Origin: DASPFV01 sp035620975
GTDB taxonomy: Bacteria; Acidobacteriota; Vicinamibacteria; Vicinamibacterales; 2-12-FULL-66-21
Length of the DNA: 64,000 nt
Direction: 5' to 3'
Assembly: GCA_035620975.1 (NCBI GenBank)
Contig: DASPFV010000193.1
Location: 33,747 to 97,746, forward strand
Shown here: positions 15,484 through 24,654 of the stretch, in pieces
Layout of the letters: every line of letters starts with the position of its first letter
Numbering within the stretch: position 1 is the first letter of the stretch
The notes under the pieces: model-generated
What the model was told of the DNA's origin: nothing
Database searches by the model: none
What the model saw: the letters and a program-made list of their open reading frames with translations, nothing else
Position numbers and translations under genes: made by a program

Positions 15484-17271
15484 CTATTTCTTGTGCTGCG
15501 CGGACGTCAGCAGGGCCGAGAGCCCGGCCCGGCCTTCGAACTTGACGGGCGGCAGATCCTGGAACATGAAATCCCATTTCCAGCGCTCCGACGGATTGGA
15601 GGCCTGGAGCCAGGTCCGCGCCGGCACGGGCCGCGCGAACGCGAGGGACGCGATCCCGGCGTAAGCGGGATTGCCGGCCAGCGCCGACGCCAGTTCGGTC
15701 CGGATCTCGCCGCTGCCCGTAAACGTGAACGTCGCACCGAGCGCCAGCCCGACGTTGACGAGGATCTGCCAGTCCTCCTGGGCGTCGCCGGGCGCCGTCA
15801 TCACCTTCGCGGCGGCCTGCAGCCGGCCCTGCCCGTTCACATAGGACGCATCCTTCTCGACCCAGGATGCACCGGGCAGCACGAGGTCGGCGGCCCTGGC
15901 GAGATCGGTCAGGAGCACCCCCTGAACGACCAGCAGCGGCAGTTTCCCTGCACGCTTCGCGTCCAGAATCCAGGAGACGTCGCCGATCGATCCGTCGGGT
16001 CCCGGATCGAAGACGTAGAGCGCCCGCACCCGTCCGTCTTCCACCCTCCTGCGGAAGGCGGTGATATCGGCCGCGCCATCGGGTCCGGCTGCCACCGGGA
16101 ACCCGAGATCGCGCGCGCCGCGAACGTTGGGTGCGTCAATCGGGGCAATCCTGAACTTCGCCTCCGGGGGCTGCGGCTTCACGCGGGTGCGCCAGCCAAT
16201 CGCGACACCCTCCTCGGGCAGGCCGAGCGCCCCGCCCAGCCGACCGATCACGAACAGCTCCTCGAGCGAAGCGTGGGCCGAGACGAAGAAGCCGAGGGTC
16301 GAGGGTTCGGAGGCGGCGGTCAGCCGATCCGCCAGCTTCGCGATGGCTTCGCGCCAGTCCACGGGCTCGAGCGTGCCGGCTTCGGTCCGAACGAGCGGGC
16401 GGCTCAGCCGCTGTTCCCCCTCGATCCACCGATAGTCGAAGCGGCCGATGTCGCACATCCAGTAGCTGTTGACGTCCGGGTTGAAGCGCGGGGTCATACG
16501 CACGAGCCGGGCGCCCCTGGCCCACTCGGGCTTCGCCTTGAGCCACGCCGTGGTGTTGCAGCCCTTCTCACACAGCGTGCAGATCGTATCGACGGCTTCG
16601 GGGTTGTCCCACGGGCGCGACTTGAACCGGTAGTCCCGCGTCGTGATCGCGCCGACGGGGCAGACGTCCATCAGATTGCCCGACAGCAGCGAGTGGACGC
16701 CCTCCTCCTGGAAGGTCGCGATTTCGCTCCCATACCCGCGGTCGATGATGCTGATTTGCGGGTCGGTGTCGATCTCGCGCATGAACCGGACGCAGCGCGT
16801 GCAGAGGATGCAGCGGTTGCGGTTCAGCATCAGGGTCGGCCCGAAGTCCACGTCGGCCCGGACGCCCTCGCCGTCGAACACCCGGCGCGGGAAGTCCATC
16901 CGGCTCTCGTTCGGGCCGAACGTGTAGGAGAAATCCTGAAGCGGGCACTCGCCCCCCTTGTCGCACACGGGACAGTCGAGCGGGTGATTGATGAGCAGGA
17001 ACTCGAAGACGCTCGCGCGCGCCTCGACCACGTCCGGCGTCTGCGTGAGCACGACCATGCCCTCGGCCACCGGCGTCGAGCACGAGGTCTGCAGCTTCGG
17101 CATTTTCTCGATCTTCACGATGCAGACGCGGCACGACCCGTCGATCCCCAGCCCGGGGTGATAGCAGTAGTACGGAATCCTGATGCCGGCTTCGATCGCC
17201 GCCTGCAGCACGGTCCTGCCTTTTTCGGCCGTGACCTGCCGGCCGTCAATCGTCAGCGTGACGGTATCCAT
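15484..17271 (-). CDS. nuoG: Stand-alone NADH-quinone oxidoreductase subunit G (NuoG-like)
   Basis: A 595-residue iron-sulfur subunit of complex I. The [2Fe-2S] site uses C36, C47, C50 and C64. The His-ligated [4Fe-4S] site uses H96, C100, C103 and C109 in the pattern HxxxCxxCxxxxxC. A third cluster uses the CILCTRC group plus a downstream CPVGA. The molybdopterin-like part keeps the N7-type CTLCEKGC and a fourth Cys in WMCDIGRF. The remaining C-terminal domain is shorter than in E. coli NuoG (about 900 residues). No nuoE, nuoF or nuoH neighbours it, unlike the usual operon. A TATGAT box 8 nt before ATG 17271 suggests a leaderless transcript. Confidence 0.92.
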   Translation of the reverse strand: MDTVTLTIDGRQVTAEKGRTVLQAAIEAGIRIPYYCYHPGLGIDGSCRVCIVKIEKMPKLQTSCSTPVAEGMVVLTQTPDVVEARASVFEFLLINHPLDCPVCDKGGECPLQDFSYTFGPNESRMDFPRRVFDGEGVRADVDFGPTLMLNRNRCILCTRCVRFMREIDTDPQISIIDRGYGSEIATFQEEGVHSLLSGNLMDVCPVGAITTRDYRFKSRPWDNPEAVDTICTLCEKGCNTTAWLKAKPEWARGARLVRMTPRFNPDVNSYWMCDIGRFDYRWIEGEQRLSRPLVRTEAGTLEPVDWREAIAKLADRLTAASEPSTLGFFVSAHASLEELFVIGRLGGALGLPEEGVAIGWRTRVKPQPPEAKFRIAPIDAPNVRGARDLGFPVAAGPDGAADITAFRRRVEDGRVRALYVFDPGPDGSIGDVSWILDAKRAGKLPLLVVQGVLLTDLARAADLVLPGASWVEKDASYVNGQGRLQAAAKVMTAPGDAQEDWQILVNVGLALGATFTFTGSGEIRTELASALAGNPAYAGIASLAFARPVPARTWLQASNPSERWKWDFMFQDLPPVKFEGRAGLSALLTSAQHKK

Positions 17272-17279
17272 AACCCCCG

Positions 17280-17285
17280 ATCATA
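17280..17285 (-). promoter_or_regulatory. -10-like TATGAT, leaderless-type, for nuoG
   Basis: TATGAT on the minus strand ends 8 nt before ATG 17271. The bases between (CGGGGGTT) contain no Shine-Dalgarno match. Confidence 0.45.
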
Positions 17286-17368
17286 CATTGTCGAAATCTC
17301 GCGCCCGGCTGCGAATTGCCCAGGCGGCGCGGGCCGTTCGGTTTCTTTCGTGCAGCCCTGAAATCCAG

Positions 17369-17397
17369 TTGACACGCTCCACGTCGGGGCCTATTGT
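17369..17397 (+). promoter_or_regulatory. Sigma-70-type promoter TTGACA-17-TATTGT
   Basis: A perfect -35 box TTGACA at 17369-17374 and TATTGT at 17392-17397 are separated by exactly 17 bp. The start codon of the downstream small membrane-protein gene is 44 nt further on, with its own Shine-Dalgarno. It is the best canonical promoter in the window. Confidence 0.75.
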
Positions 17398-17441
17398 GAA
17401 GCTCTCGCCCCCGGCCAACCTACCCAGCAAGGGAGGCCTGT

Positions 17442-17882
17442 ATGGACGCGCTGCGCTCGCGGTTTCGGCTGACACCGCTGTTCGAATGGCTGGTGGCCGC
17501 CGCGTTCCTCGGCGCCACCGTGGCTGTCGGCTCCCTCATTGTCCGCGAATTGAGTCCCGCTGTACCGGCGCGCGCGGCCAGTTCGACGCCCGCGGCGCGG
17601 CCGCTCGTGGCGAGCATCCCGCCCGCGGTGCCCGCGCGTGCCGTGTCCGTGCCTGTCCTGCCGTTCATCGATGGCAAGGAGGTCCGCGTCGGCGAGACGG
17701 TGGCTGCGATCGCCGCCAGGCTCGGCCGGGCGGCCGAAAGCGGCCGCCAGGAAATCGACCGCGGTGTCCTCGGCGAACGGTTGACCCGGTTCTACGAGTA
17801 CGCCGGGTCGCGGTTCATCCTGGTCTTCGAGCCGTTCGAACGCGGCGGGGAAGCGCGCGTCGCGGCGATCTACCTGCCCTGA
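17442..17882 (+). CDS. Hypothetical single-pass membrane protein
   Basis: A 146-residue protein with one N-terminal transmembrane helix (EWLVAAAFLGATVAVGSLIV at 15-34). An Ala/Pro-rich extracytoplasmic spacer (about 38-70) and a compact C-terminal domain of about 70 residues follow (PFIDGKEVRVGETVAAIAAR through FILVFEPFE). The topology is that of an anchored periplasmic domain. The ATG at 17442 is supported by GGGAGG and by the consensus promoter at 17369-17397, so the gene is probably well expressed. It is divergent from nuoG. I do not recognise the family. Confidence 0.75.
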   Translation: MDALRSRFRLTPLFEWLVAAAFLGATVAVGSLIVRELSPAVPARAASSTPAARPLVASIPPAVPARAVSVPVLPFIDGKEVRVGETVAAIAARLGRAAESGRQEIDRGVLGERLTRFYEYAGSRFILVFEPFERGGEARVAAIYLP

Positions 17883-17976
17883 TTCCGTTTCCTCCTCGAT
17901 TCGGCCGGAGGATTCCGCCGGATCGCCGTGGAATTGCCGGGAAGATCGAGCGTCCCGAGGACCAGCGGGTGATCCA

Positions 17977-20688
17977 TCACCGGTCGAGCTCTGCGAGCGC
18001 GCCGGCATCCTGGTTGGCTTCGACCCGCCGCACCGTTCCGCTCACCGCGAGAGTCCGCTCGACCACGCGCTCGGTCACCGGGATCACCTCGCTCTCGGTC
18101 CTGCCGTCGACATACGTGATGGTGACCATCACCGGCACTGGCAGCACGTCCCGGCGGTGCTCGAACCGGATGAAGACGGAATCGGGCTGCGGCCTTGCCC
18201 ACGTGAACTTCAGGTGCGGAATCGAGGAGCCGTACACCCAGGCTTCGAAGAAATGCTCCAGATCGTGCTGGCTGGCCGCTTCCATCGCCAGACGGAAGTC
18301 GTTCGAGCCGGCCTTCCGGAACCGCCAGTCCGCGTAGAACCGCCGCATGCCCGCGAAGAACGCCTCGTCGCCGACGGTGCGCCGGAGCATGTGCAGCACC
18401 ATGGCCGCCTTGTTGTAGATGAGCGCGCGGAACACCCGGCTCTGGCCGCGGATGTGCCCCAGACGGTAGCCGAGGTGGATCGGGCCCTGATCCGACTCCT
18501 GGATCGCCCATCGCCGCATCTGCTTCAGCACACCGAGCAGCACGCCTGGCCCCCGCTCCCGCTCCGCATAGAGCGCGGCGAAGTACTGCGCGAAGCCCTC
18601 GCTGATCCACTGCTCGTGGTAGTTCTTCCACCCGACGGCCTGCCCCCACCACTGGTGCGCCACTTCGTGGGCGAGGAAGAAGGTCGGGTAGTTGTCGAAC
18701 GCCACCGGATCGTTCCGCCAGTACGCTGGCGACGCCAGCACCGTCTGATTGAGGACCGCAAAGTACGCCGGACTGTGGCCGCCGGGCAACTCGCTCTCGG
18801 TCACCGCGAGCGTGAAAGAAGGATAGGGCGCCTCGCCGACGATCGAGGCATAGAACTCGATGATGTCGGCGGCCCGCCGGCCGAACTCCCGCGCGCGTCC
18901 GGTCTGGCGGGGATTCGCCTGGACCACGAGCTCGACGGATTCCCCCGTGCGGGTCTGGCCATCGCCGGCGGCCGGACCGTGGAGGTCGTCCGAGGTTCGG
19001 CCGCGCGCGGCGGCGCCGAGCACCGGGTCCGACGCCGGCACATTGAGTCGCGCCGTCGTCACAGCGGACAGGCGGCTCACGATGCAGCTGAGATAACGCG
19101 CCGGCCGGTCCGTCGTGAACACGAACACGCGCGGCGGACGGGTGCGCGGATCGACCGGCCCCGGGGCAGGCGACGGTTCGCCGGTAGGGACTCCGCTCGC
19201 CACGACATCGTACTCGGCCGGCACGGTGATCCGCATCCGCGCCGTGGCGTAGTCGGTCACCGTGGATTGTGGATACCAGTACGATCGATTGCTGTAGATG
19301 AATCGCGGCTCGAGCGGTATCACCAGCTGCTCGCGCTCCGTGACCTGAATCGCTTCGCGGTCCACGTCCTGCGGTTCGATCCTCCCCGCGTACACGACCA
19401 GCAGCCGGATCTCGGTATGGCGGGGCACCGTGCCGGGCAGGTTCACGATGACGCTGTTCTGCCCGATGATCCGCAGATGCAGCAGCCGGCCGTATTCCGG
19501 TGAGTAGACCCCGCGCACGGCCAGCGTCTCCGCCAGCCTCATCGTCAGGGTGGTCAGCGCGGGCGCGCGCACCATCAGCGTGATGCGGGCGTTGCCGCTG
19601 ATCCAGTGCCGTTCAGGCGCGAACTCCGCCTCGAGGTCGTAGTCGGTGATGTCGTAGTCGACGAGGTCGTCTTCGCTGTAGAACCGCCCGCGCGCGGCGA
19701 GCTTGTCGGCCGAGGCATAGATGGAGATGTTGCGCCGCCGGCGGCGGTCGAACACGGAGATGTCCTCGGCGTCGCTCCAGGCCCGGGCGTACGTCAGGCT
19801 CCCGTGCCTGCGCGTGCGGATTTCCGCGATGAGGTCCCCCACGCTCGGGAGGAGCGACCACCGGTCGCGGCTGAGATCCGTGAGATCCACGTGCAAGGTC
19901 TCTGCGACGTACGTCTCGAATACGTCCTGCGCACGATTGACGTCGCGGCGGGAAACGGTGGGCCGCGGCACGAGTGCCCCGGCGTGGAACTGCGCCGGGA
20001 ACTCGGAGGGACGGATGCGGATGAACGCCGCGTCGAACTCGGCGTCCAGCTCGTCGCGTCCCGAGAAGATCCGGACCTGCGTCCGTTCGGCCGGATCGGG
20101 CGGTGTGAAGCGCATGCGGCCGCGCCCGAGCAGGACGACGGCCGTGGGACCGTCCTGAACCTCGGCGACGAATGCGCTGCCCGACGGAATCTGAATGGAC
20201 AGATCCGGCGCGGTGAGCTCGAGGTTGCGGATTTCGTACTGTCTGGTCGCGTCGAGCGAGAGCCGGTAGAGCCCGCTGATGAGCGTCAGGCGCTCCAGCG
20301 CCGCGATGCGCCAGTGCGCGCCTGCGTCGGAGGCGGGCGCGGACGCACCGAGCGCGAGCAGATCGAGCCGCCACGTGGACACGCGCGCCTCGTCGCCATG
20401 CTCGACGAACACCTCGAGCAGGAGGCGCTGCCCCCCGCCATCGATCGGCGTGCGGTCCCGCTCCTTGATCACGGCACGCGCCGGCACGGGCACGAACAGC
20501 TCGGTGAAGGGCCCGAGATCGCCTGCCTCCGCGGCCGGGTGTCGCAGGCCGCGGATACCCGCCGCGTCGCCGGCAGAGGCGAGCTGCTCCAGCCGCACGA
20601 CGAACAGCTCGACGTCGTCGGGCGCGCGCTGGGCGATCGCCGGGCTGGCCAGGGCCAGCGCGAGCGCCAGGAGCAGCGGGCGCGTCAT
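17977..20688 (-). CDS. Exported M1-family metallopeptidase with N-terminal extension and altered GAMEN site
   Basis: A 903-residue secreted peptidase. A signal peptide (MTRPLLLALALALASPAIAQ) is followed by about 325 residues of uncharacterised mixed alpha/beta sequence, then an M1 beta-saddle domain from about 350. The zinc site is HEVAHQWWG at about 673 with the third ligand Glu in WISEGFAQYF. The exopeptidase motif GxMEN is absent; the equivalent stretch reads ELPGGHSPAYFAVLN, as in a divergent M1 branch, so aminopeptidase specificity is uncertain. No Shine-Dalgarno is seen; TAATAT lies 9 nt before ATG 20688. The gene stands alone on this strand after a gap to the SpoIIE gene. Confidence 0.9.
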   Translation of the reverse strand: MTRPLLLALALALASPAIAQRAPDDVELFVVRLEQLASAGDAAGIRGLRHPAAEAGDLGPFTELFVPVPARAVIKERDRTPIDGGGQRLLLEVFVEHGDEARVSTWRLDLLALGASAPASDAGAHWRIAALERLTLISGLYRLSLDATRQYEIRNLELTAPDLSIQIPSGSAFVAEVQDGPTAVVLLGRGRMRFTPPDPAERTQVRIFSGRDELDAEFDAAFIRIRPSEFPAQFHAGALVPRPTVSRRDVNRAQDVFETYVAETLHVDLTDLSRDRWSLLPSVGDLIAEIRTRRHGSLTYARAWSDAEDISVFDRRRRRNISIYASADKLAARGRFYSEDDLVDYDITDYDLEAEFAPERHWISGNARITLMVRAPALTTLTMRLAETLAVRGVYSPEYGRLLHLRIIGQNSVIVNLPGTVPRHTEIRLLVVYAGRIEPQDVDREAIQVTEREQLVIPLEPRFIYSNRSYWYPQSTVTDYATARMRITVPAEYDVVASGVPTGEPSPAPGPVDPRTRPPRVFVFTTDRPARYLSCIVSRLSAVTTARLNVPASDPVLGAAARGRTSDDLHGPAAGDGQTRTGESVELVVQANPRQTGRAREFGRRAADIIEFYASIVGEAPYPSFTLAVTESELPGGHSPAYFAVLNQTVLASPAYWRNDPVAFDNYPTFFLAHEVAHQWWGQAVGWKNYHEQWISEGFAQYFAALYAERERGPGVLLGVLKQMRRWAIQESDQGPIHLGYRLGHIRGQSRVFRALIYNKAAMVLHMLRRTVGDEAFFAGMRRFYADWRFRKAGSNDFRLAMEAASQHDLEHFFEAWVYGSSIPHLKFTWARPQPDSVFIRFEHRRDVLPVPVMVTITYVDGRTESEVIPVTERVVERTLAVSGTVRRVEANQDAGALAELDR

Positions 20689-20697
20689 GATGGTTCC

Positions 20698-20703
20698 ATA
20701 TTA
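20698..20703 (-). promoter_or_regulatory. -10-like TAATAT, leaderless-type, for the M1 peptidase
   Basis: TAATAT on the minus strand ends 9 nt before ATG 20688, without a Shine-Dalgarno sequence between them. Confidence 0.45.
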
Positions 20704-20768
20704 ACCGGTCACACCAGAGCGCCGCCGCTCCAGGCGGCTCAGTTGTGCAGGGCTGCGGACGCCCCGAA

Positions 20769-21938
20769 TCAGCCCCGTTTCAGGATCAGAATGGTGAGAT
20801 CGTCGAGCAGGCGCGAGCGCTGCGCATGGGCTTCGACGGCGGTCAGCACGTGCGTGCTGATGCCGGCAGGCGAATCGGCGACGTGCCGCTCGAGAACGGC
20901 CTCCAGGCCCCACTCCTCCATCGGCCTGCCTTCGGGGTCCTCGGCTTCCGTGATGCCGTCGCTGTAGAGGACCAGCATCTCTCCGGACTCGATGGTCGTG
21001 GCCGCCGAGCCGAAGGTCGCGTGCTCGAACATGCCGAGCGCGACGCCGGTCCCCATGAGACGCTCGAATCGTCCGCCGGACCGGCGGAGCAAAGGTGGGT
21101 TCTGGCCGGCGTTGACGTAGATCAGCTCGCCGGTCGCCGGCTGATAGACGGCGTAGAAGAAGGTGATGAAGCGGGAGGCCGGGCTGTGCCTGGAGATCTG
21201 CACGTTGAGACGCTCGACCAGCGCCTGCGGCTCGAGCCGCTCTTCCACCAGCGTGCGCAGCACGGCCAGGAGCAGCGCCATCAGCAGCGCCGCCGGACTG
21301 CCCTTGCCTGCCACGTCGCCGAGCGCCATCACGACGCTGCCGTCGGGCATCGGAAGCACGTCGTAGAAGTCCCCGCCGACCGTGTTGGCGGGCCGCGTGA
21401 CGCCGCAGATCTGGATATCGGCCACGGTGTAGGTTCCGCGCGGGAGCATGGCGAGCTGGATCTCACGCGCGATCTCGAGCTCCCCCTTCAGCGAGAGCCG
21501 GTCCGCGACCTCGAGCAGCACGAGCAGGTTGACCAGCAGCAGGCTGAGAATCAGCGCGAGCGTCCCCTGCGCCCAGACCGGCAGCAGCAGCGCGATCTGG
21601 AGAAAGGGGATCCCGAACGGCACGTTCACCAGCTCGAAGCCGCGGAACAGCTGGACCACGCCGACCAGCGCAATCACGAGCGATCCGATGTACAGCGCGC
21701 GGCGCGCCGGCGGCAGCCGCAGTGTGAAGGCGACGAACACCTGGCGGGCGCGGAGCGGAAGCGCCTTCCACCAGGGCATCGACGCGAACTGATCGGTGTC
21801 GAGTCCGCGGGCGAAGAACGCGTACGCGTCGCGGGTGTCGTGCGTGAAGAGGCGCTGCAGGTCCTCGCGGGACAGATCGCGCGTATACGTGTCGAACCAT
21901 TCGCGCGCCCGGTCGGCCGGGGGATTGGTATATGCCAC
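20769..21938 (-). CDS. Membrane-bound SpoIIE-type PP2C serine phosphatase
   Basis: A 389-residue phosphatase. An N-terminal soluble helical part (1-78) precedes two or three transmembrane helices at about 81-98 and 107-142. A signalling helix LKGELEIAREIQLAMLPRG leads into the SpoIIE/PP2C domain (about 160-388). Metal-binding residues are visible in GGDFYDV (188-194), GDVAGKG (207-213), YSDGITEAED and the terminal LLDDLTILIL. It resembles RsbU-like stress phosphatases, here responding to a membrane or lipid state. The GTG at 21938 is the only nearby start. The AI-2E-like gene lies 75 bp upstream on the same strand, so co-transcription is possible. Confidence 0.92.
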   Translation of the reverse strand: MAYTNPPADRAREWFDTYTRDLSREDLQRLFTHDTRDAYAFFARGLDTDQFASMPWWKALPLRARQVFVAFTLRLPPARRALYIGSLVIALVGVVQLFRGFELVNVPFGIPFLQIALLLPVWAQGTLALILSLLLVNLLVLLEVADRLSLKGELEIAREIQLAMLPRGTYTVADIQICGVTRPANTVGGDFYDVLPMPDGSVVMALGDVAGKGSPAALLMALLLAVLRTLVEERLEPQALVERLNVQISRHSPASRFITFFYAVYQPATGELIYVNAGQNPPLLRRSGGRFERLMGTGVALGMFEHATFGSAATTIESGEMLVLYSDGITEAEDPEGRPMEEWGLEAVLERHVADSPAGISTHVLTAVEAHAQRSRLLDDLTILILKRG

Positions 21939-22013
21939 GGTCGGAGTGGCACGCGCCGCCCGCGTGCCCAGATCAGGAGCGACGACGCGCGCGCCGAAAA
22001 GGTTCCGTCAGGC

Positions 22014-23051
22014 CTACGCCGGCTCGTCCGTCGCCGTCAGCTCGTTGAAGACGACCTGGACGATCGCCGCCGTCGGCACCGCCAGGATCGCGCCGACGAT
22101 CCCCAGCAGGTTGCCGCCGAGGAGGAGCGCGACGATGACGGTGACGGCGCTCACGCCGACCTGGCGGGACATGATCTTCGGCACCAGCAGGTGATTCTCG
22201 ACCTGCTGCTGAACGATGAAGAAGACGAGCACCAGCAGCGCCGTCTTCCACGAGACCGTCGCGGCGACCGCGATCGCCGGAATCGCAGCGAGGATCGGCC
22301 CGACCACGGGGATGAGCTCGCCAATCCCCGCAATCAGCGCCAGCACATAGTAGAAGGGCACGCCCATGACCCAGAGCGCGATCCAGCTCGTGACGCCGAT
22401 GATGCTGGCGAGCAGCAGCTGTCCGCCGAGCCACGCGCTGACCTTCTCGGTGATGTGGCCGCTCGCCACCGACGCGCGTGCGCGGCGGTCCGCGGGGAAC
22501 AGACGCAGCAGCGCGCGCCGCAGCTCGTCGGCCTCCACCAGCAGATAGAACGTGACGATCAGGATCGTGACAAAGCCGAAAATCCCGCCCACGAATCCGA
22601 CGATCGTCCCGAAGACCGTGCCGAACGCATCGGCGCTGTCCCGCACGGGCGCCCGCTGGAAGGCTTCGCGCACGCTGAGCGGGTGATCGAGCAGCCCCTG
22701 CGAGACGAGGAACGCCTGCGCCCGGTCGAACATCTCCGGGAGCTCGGCGGCGAGCTCGCGACCCTGCTCGACGAGCGGCGGCACGATCACGAATCCCACG
22801 CCGACGACCGCGCCGATGATGACCAGGTACAGGAGAAGGATGGCCAGCCACCGTGGGAAGCGCCGCGAGCCGATCGGCAGCACGGACTGCCGTTCAATCA
22901 GACGGACGATCGGGCTGAACCCGACCGCCAGCAGCCCGCTGATATAGAGGAGCAACAGTACCCGGCGTGCCTGGTACGCCGCCCAGAGCACGACGACGGC
23001 GAACGCCGTCATCCAGATCGCATAGAGGATGAGCGATTTCGAGCCGCGCAT
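22014..23051 (-). CDS. AI-2E/PerM-family transporter
   Basis: A 345-residue polytopic protein of the AI-2E transporter (PerM/TqsA) family. Two helices near the N-terminus (SLILYAIWMTAFAVVVLWAA and VLLLLYISGLLAVGFSP) precede an amphipathic periplasmic region with LVEQGRELAAELPEMF. The later hydrophobic region has GIGELIPVVGPILAAIPAI, the family signature, and FFIVQQQVENHLLVPKIM. Members export autoinducer-2 or exchange Na+/H+; which applies cannot be read here. I prefer ATG 23051 (MRGSKSL) over an upstream GTG because the charged start directly precedes helix 1. The SpoIIE phosphatase gene follows on the same strand. Confidence 0.92.
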   Translation of the reverse strand: MRGSKSLILYAIWMTAFAVVVLWAAYQARRVLLLLYISGLLAVGFSPIVRLIERQSVLPIGSRRFPRWLAILLLYLVIIGAVVGVGFVIVPPLVEQGRELAAELPEMFDRAQAFLVSQGLLDHPLSVREAFQRAPVRDSADAFGTVFGTIVGFVGGIFGFVTILIVTFYLLVEADELRRALLRLFPADRRARASVASGHITEKVSAWLGGQLLLASIIGVTSWIALWVMGVPFYYVLALIAGIGELIPVVGPILAAIPAIAVAATVSWKTALLVLVFFIVQQQVENHLLVPKIMSRQVGVSAVTVIVALLLGGNLLGIVGAILAVPTAAIVQVVFNELTATDEPA

Positions 23052-23163
23052 CGTCACCGCGGGGCTCCCCCCGGGCACCGGCGCGCGCGCCCGCCGGCCG
23101 TGCGGACGTCACCGGGCGGTGGATACGCAGGTGCGCTCATGTGGCGCGCAACAGGGGCACGGC

Positions 23164-24378
23164 TCAGCCGCGCGCCAGGAACTCGCCGGTGAAGGCTGCC
23201 ATCTCGTCGTAGATCGTCGAGAGCTCCGCGGGGGAGGCCAGGAAGACGACGCGGAAGAAGCCGTCCGCCGGCTGCGTGCCGAACCCGGATCCATACACGC
23301 AGAGAATGCCCGTGGCCCGCAACAGGCCGAGCACGTAGTCCTCGTCGGTCCGGCCGGCCGGGAGCTCCACGCGCGGCATGGCATAGAACGCGGCCGTCGG
23401 CGCTACGACGTGCATCCCGTCGATCGCGTTGAGCCGCCGGGTGGTCAGCTCCGCACGCTCCCGCAGCGCGCCCCGGAAACTGGCTTGATGCGAGCGGTCG
23501 CCGGTGAGCGCGGCCACGATCGCGTACTCCATCGGGCCCGTTGAGCACAGCCGGCCGTCGGCCAGTTTCCGGATTCCGCCGAGCACCTCGTCGAGCCGTT
23601 CGGTGCGGCCCACCGCCAGCCAGCCGGCGCGCCAGCCCGGCGCCAGGTACGCTTTCGAGAGCGACGAGAAGCTGATAATCGGAGCATCCGGATTGAGAGC
23701 CGCCAGCGCCGGCACGGGGCCTTCGAACGCGAGATCGGCGTAGACCTCGTCGGCCAGGAGCGGCAGGTTGTGCCGCTCGGCGAGATCGATCAACGCGCCG
23801 CGCACGTCGGCCGGGTAGCTCGCACCTGTCGGGTTGTTGGGATCGATCACGACGAGGGCGCGTGTGGCCGGCGAGACGAGGCTGCGTACGTGCTCCACGT
23901 CGGGCGCCCAGGCCCTGGCGGGATCCGTGCGATAGAACACCGGCCGGGCCCCGATCTTCGCAAGGACGGCCGTGTACAGCGGATACGTCGGCACCGGCAC
24001 GAGGACCTCGTCGCCGGCTTCGGCGAGCGTGGTCAGCGCCAGCTCGATGCCTTCCGAGGTGCCCGACGTGATCACCACGCGATCCGCGGTCACCGGCATG
24101 CCCCGACCCACGCACTCGGCGGCGACCGCGTCCCGCGCTGGCGCGATCCCCACGGACGGCGCGTACCCGTTGTGACCGTCGCGCATCGCGCGCTCGACTG
24201 CCTCGATCATGTGGGGCGGGGTCTGGAACCCGAAGGTGATGGGATCACCGATGTTCAGATACCGCACCGGCCGGCCTGCCGCCTCAACCTTTCTGGCCTC
24301 CGTCACGATATTCCGGATTGCGTACACGAAACCGCTGAGGCGGCGCGCCACCGGAATGACGGACGTCGTACGGGCCAT
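23164..24378 (-). CDS. Class I/II aminotransferase, AlaA-like
   Basis: A 404-residue fold-type I PLP enzyme. The N-terminal NIGDPITFGFQTPPHMIEAV matches the alanine aminotransferase AlaA/YfbQ group. Later features are DPNNPTGA, the cofactor-holding DEVYADLAF and the Schiff-base lysine in SSLSKAYLAPGWRAGW (about residue 240). It probably interconverts alanine and pyruvate with glutamate/2-oxoglutarate, though aspartate-type substrates are possible. ATG 24378 starts the conserved region; TAAGAT lies 8 nt upstream and there is no Shine-Dalgarno. It is separated from the AI-2E gene by about 110 bp. Confidence 0.93.
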   Translation of the reverse strand: MARTTSVIPVARRLSGFVYAIRNIVTEARKVEAAGRPVRYLNIGDPITFGFQTPPHMIEAVERAMRDGHNGYAPSVGIAPARDAVAAECVGRGMPVTADRVVITSGTSEGIELALTTLAEAGDEVLVPVPTYPLYTAVLAKIGARPVFYRTDPARAWAPDVEHVRSLVSPATRALVVIDPNNPTGASYPADVRGALIDLAERHNLPLLADEVYADLAFEGPVPALAALNPDAPIISFSSLSKAYLAPGWRAGWLAVGRTERLDEVLGGIRKLADGRLCSTGPMEYAIVAALTGDRSHQASFRGALRERAELTTRRLNAIDGMHVVAPTAAFYAMPRVELPAGRTDEDYVLGLLRATGILCVYGSGFGTQPADGFFRVVFLASPAELSTIYDEMAAFTGEFLARG

Positions 24379-24386
24379 CGGCGAGG

Positions 24387-24392
24387 ATCTTA
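24387..24392 (-). promoter_or_regulatory. -10-like TAAGAT, leaderless-type, for the AlaA-like gene
   Basis: TAAGAT on the minus strand ends 8 nt before ATG 24378. The same hexamer serves the gene at 49552. Confidence 0.45.
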
Positions 24393-24654
24393 CCGCGAAT
24401 TCAGGACCGGCCGGGCACGGCGCTGGCAGGCTGACCTCATATGGGAGGTGGCTGTCGCAGGCCCGACGGGGCCCGGGGCGGACCGTTCCGCGGCAAAAAC
24501 GGCGGCACACGGGCTGCCTGTGCGGTAACCTCAAGAAAGCTAGCAGGATATGCTCGTTTCAGATCTGTAAGGTCGAGGAAAAATGGCGCATCGGCTGATC
24601 CGATCTCGAGACGTGGCCGTGCCGCGGTAGAAACGACAGGCGGAGATTGGGGCG

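Noticed and set aside
15493..17361. Long plus-strand frame opposite the NuoG gene
   Set aside because: The NuoG strand has ordered Fe-S motifs; the opposite translation has no recognisable domain and is a codon-bias shadow.
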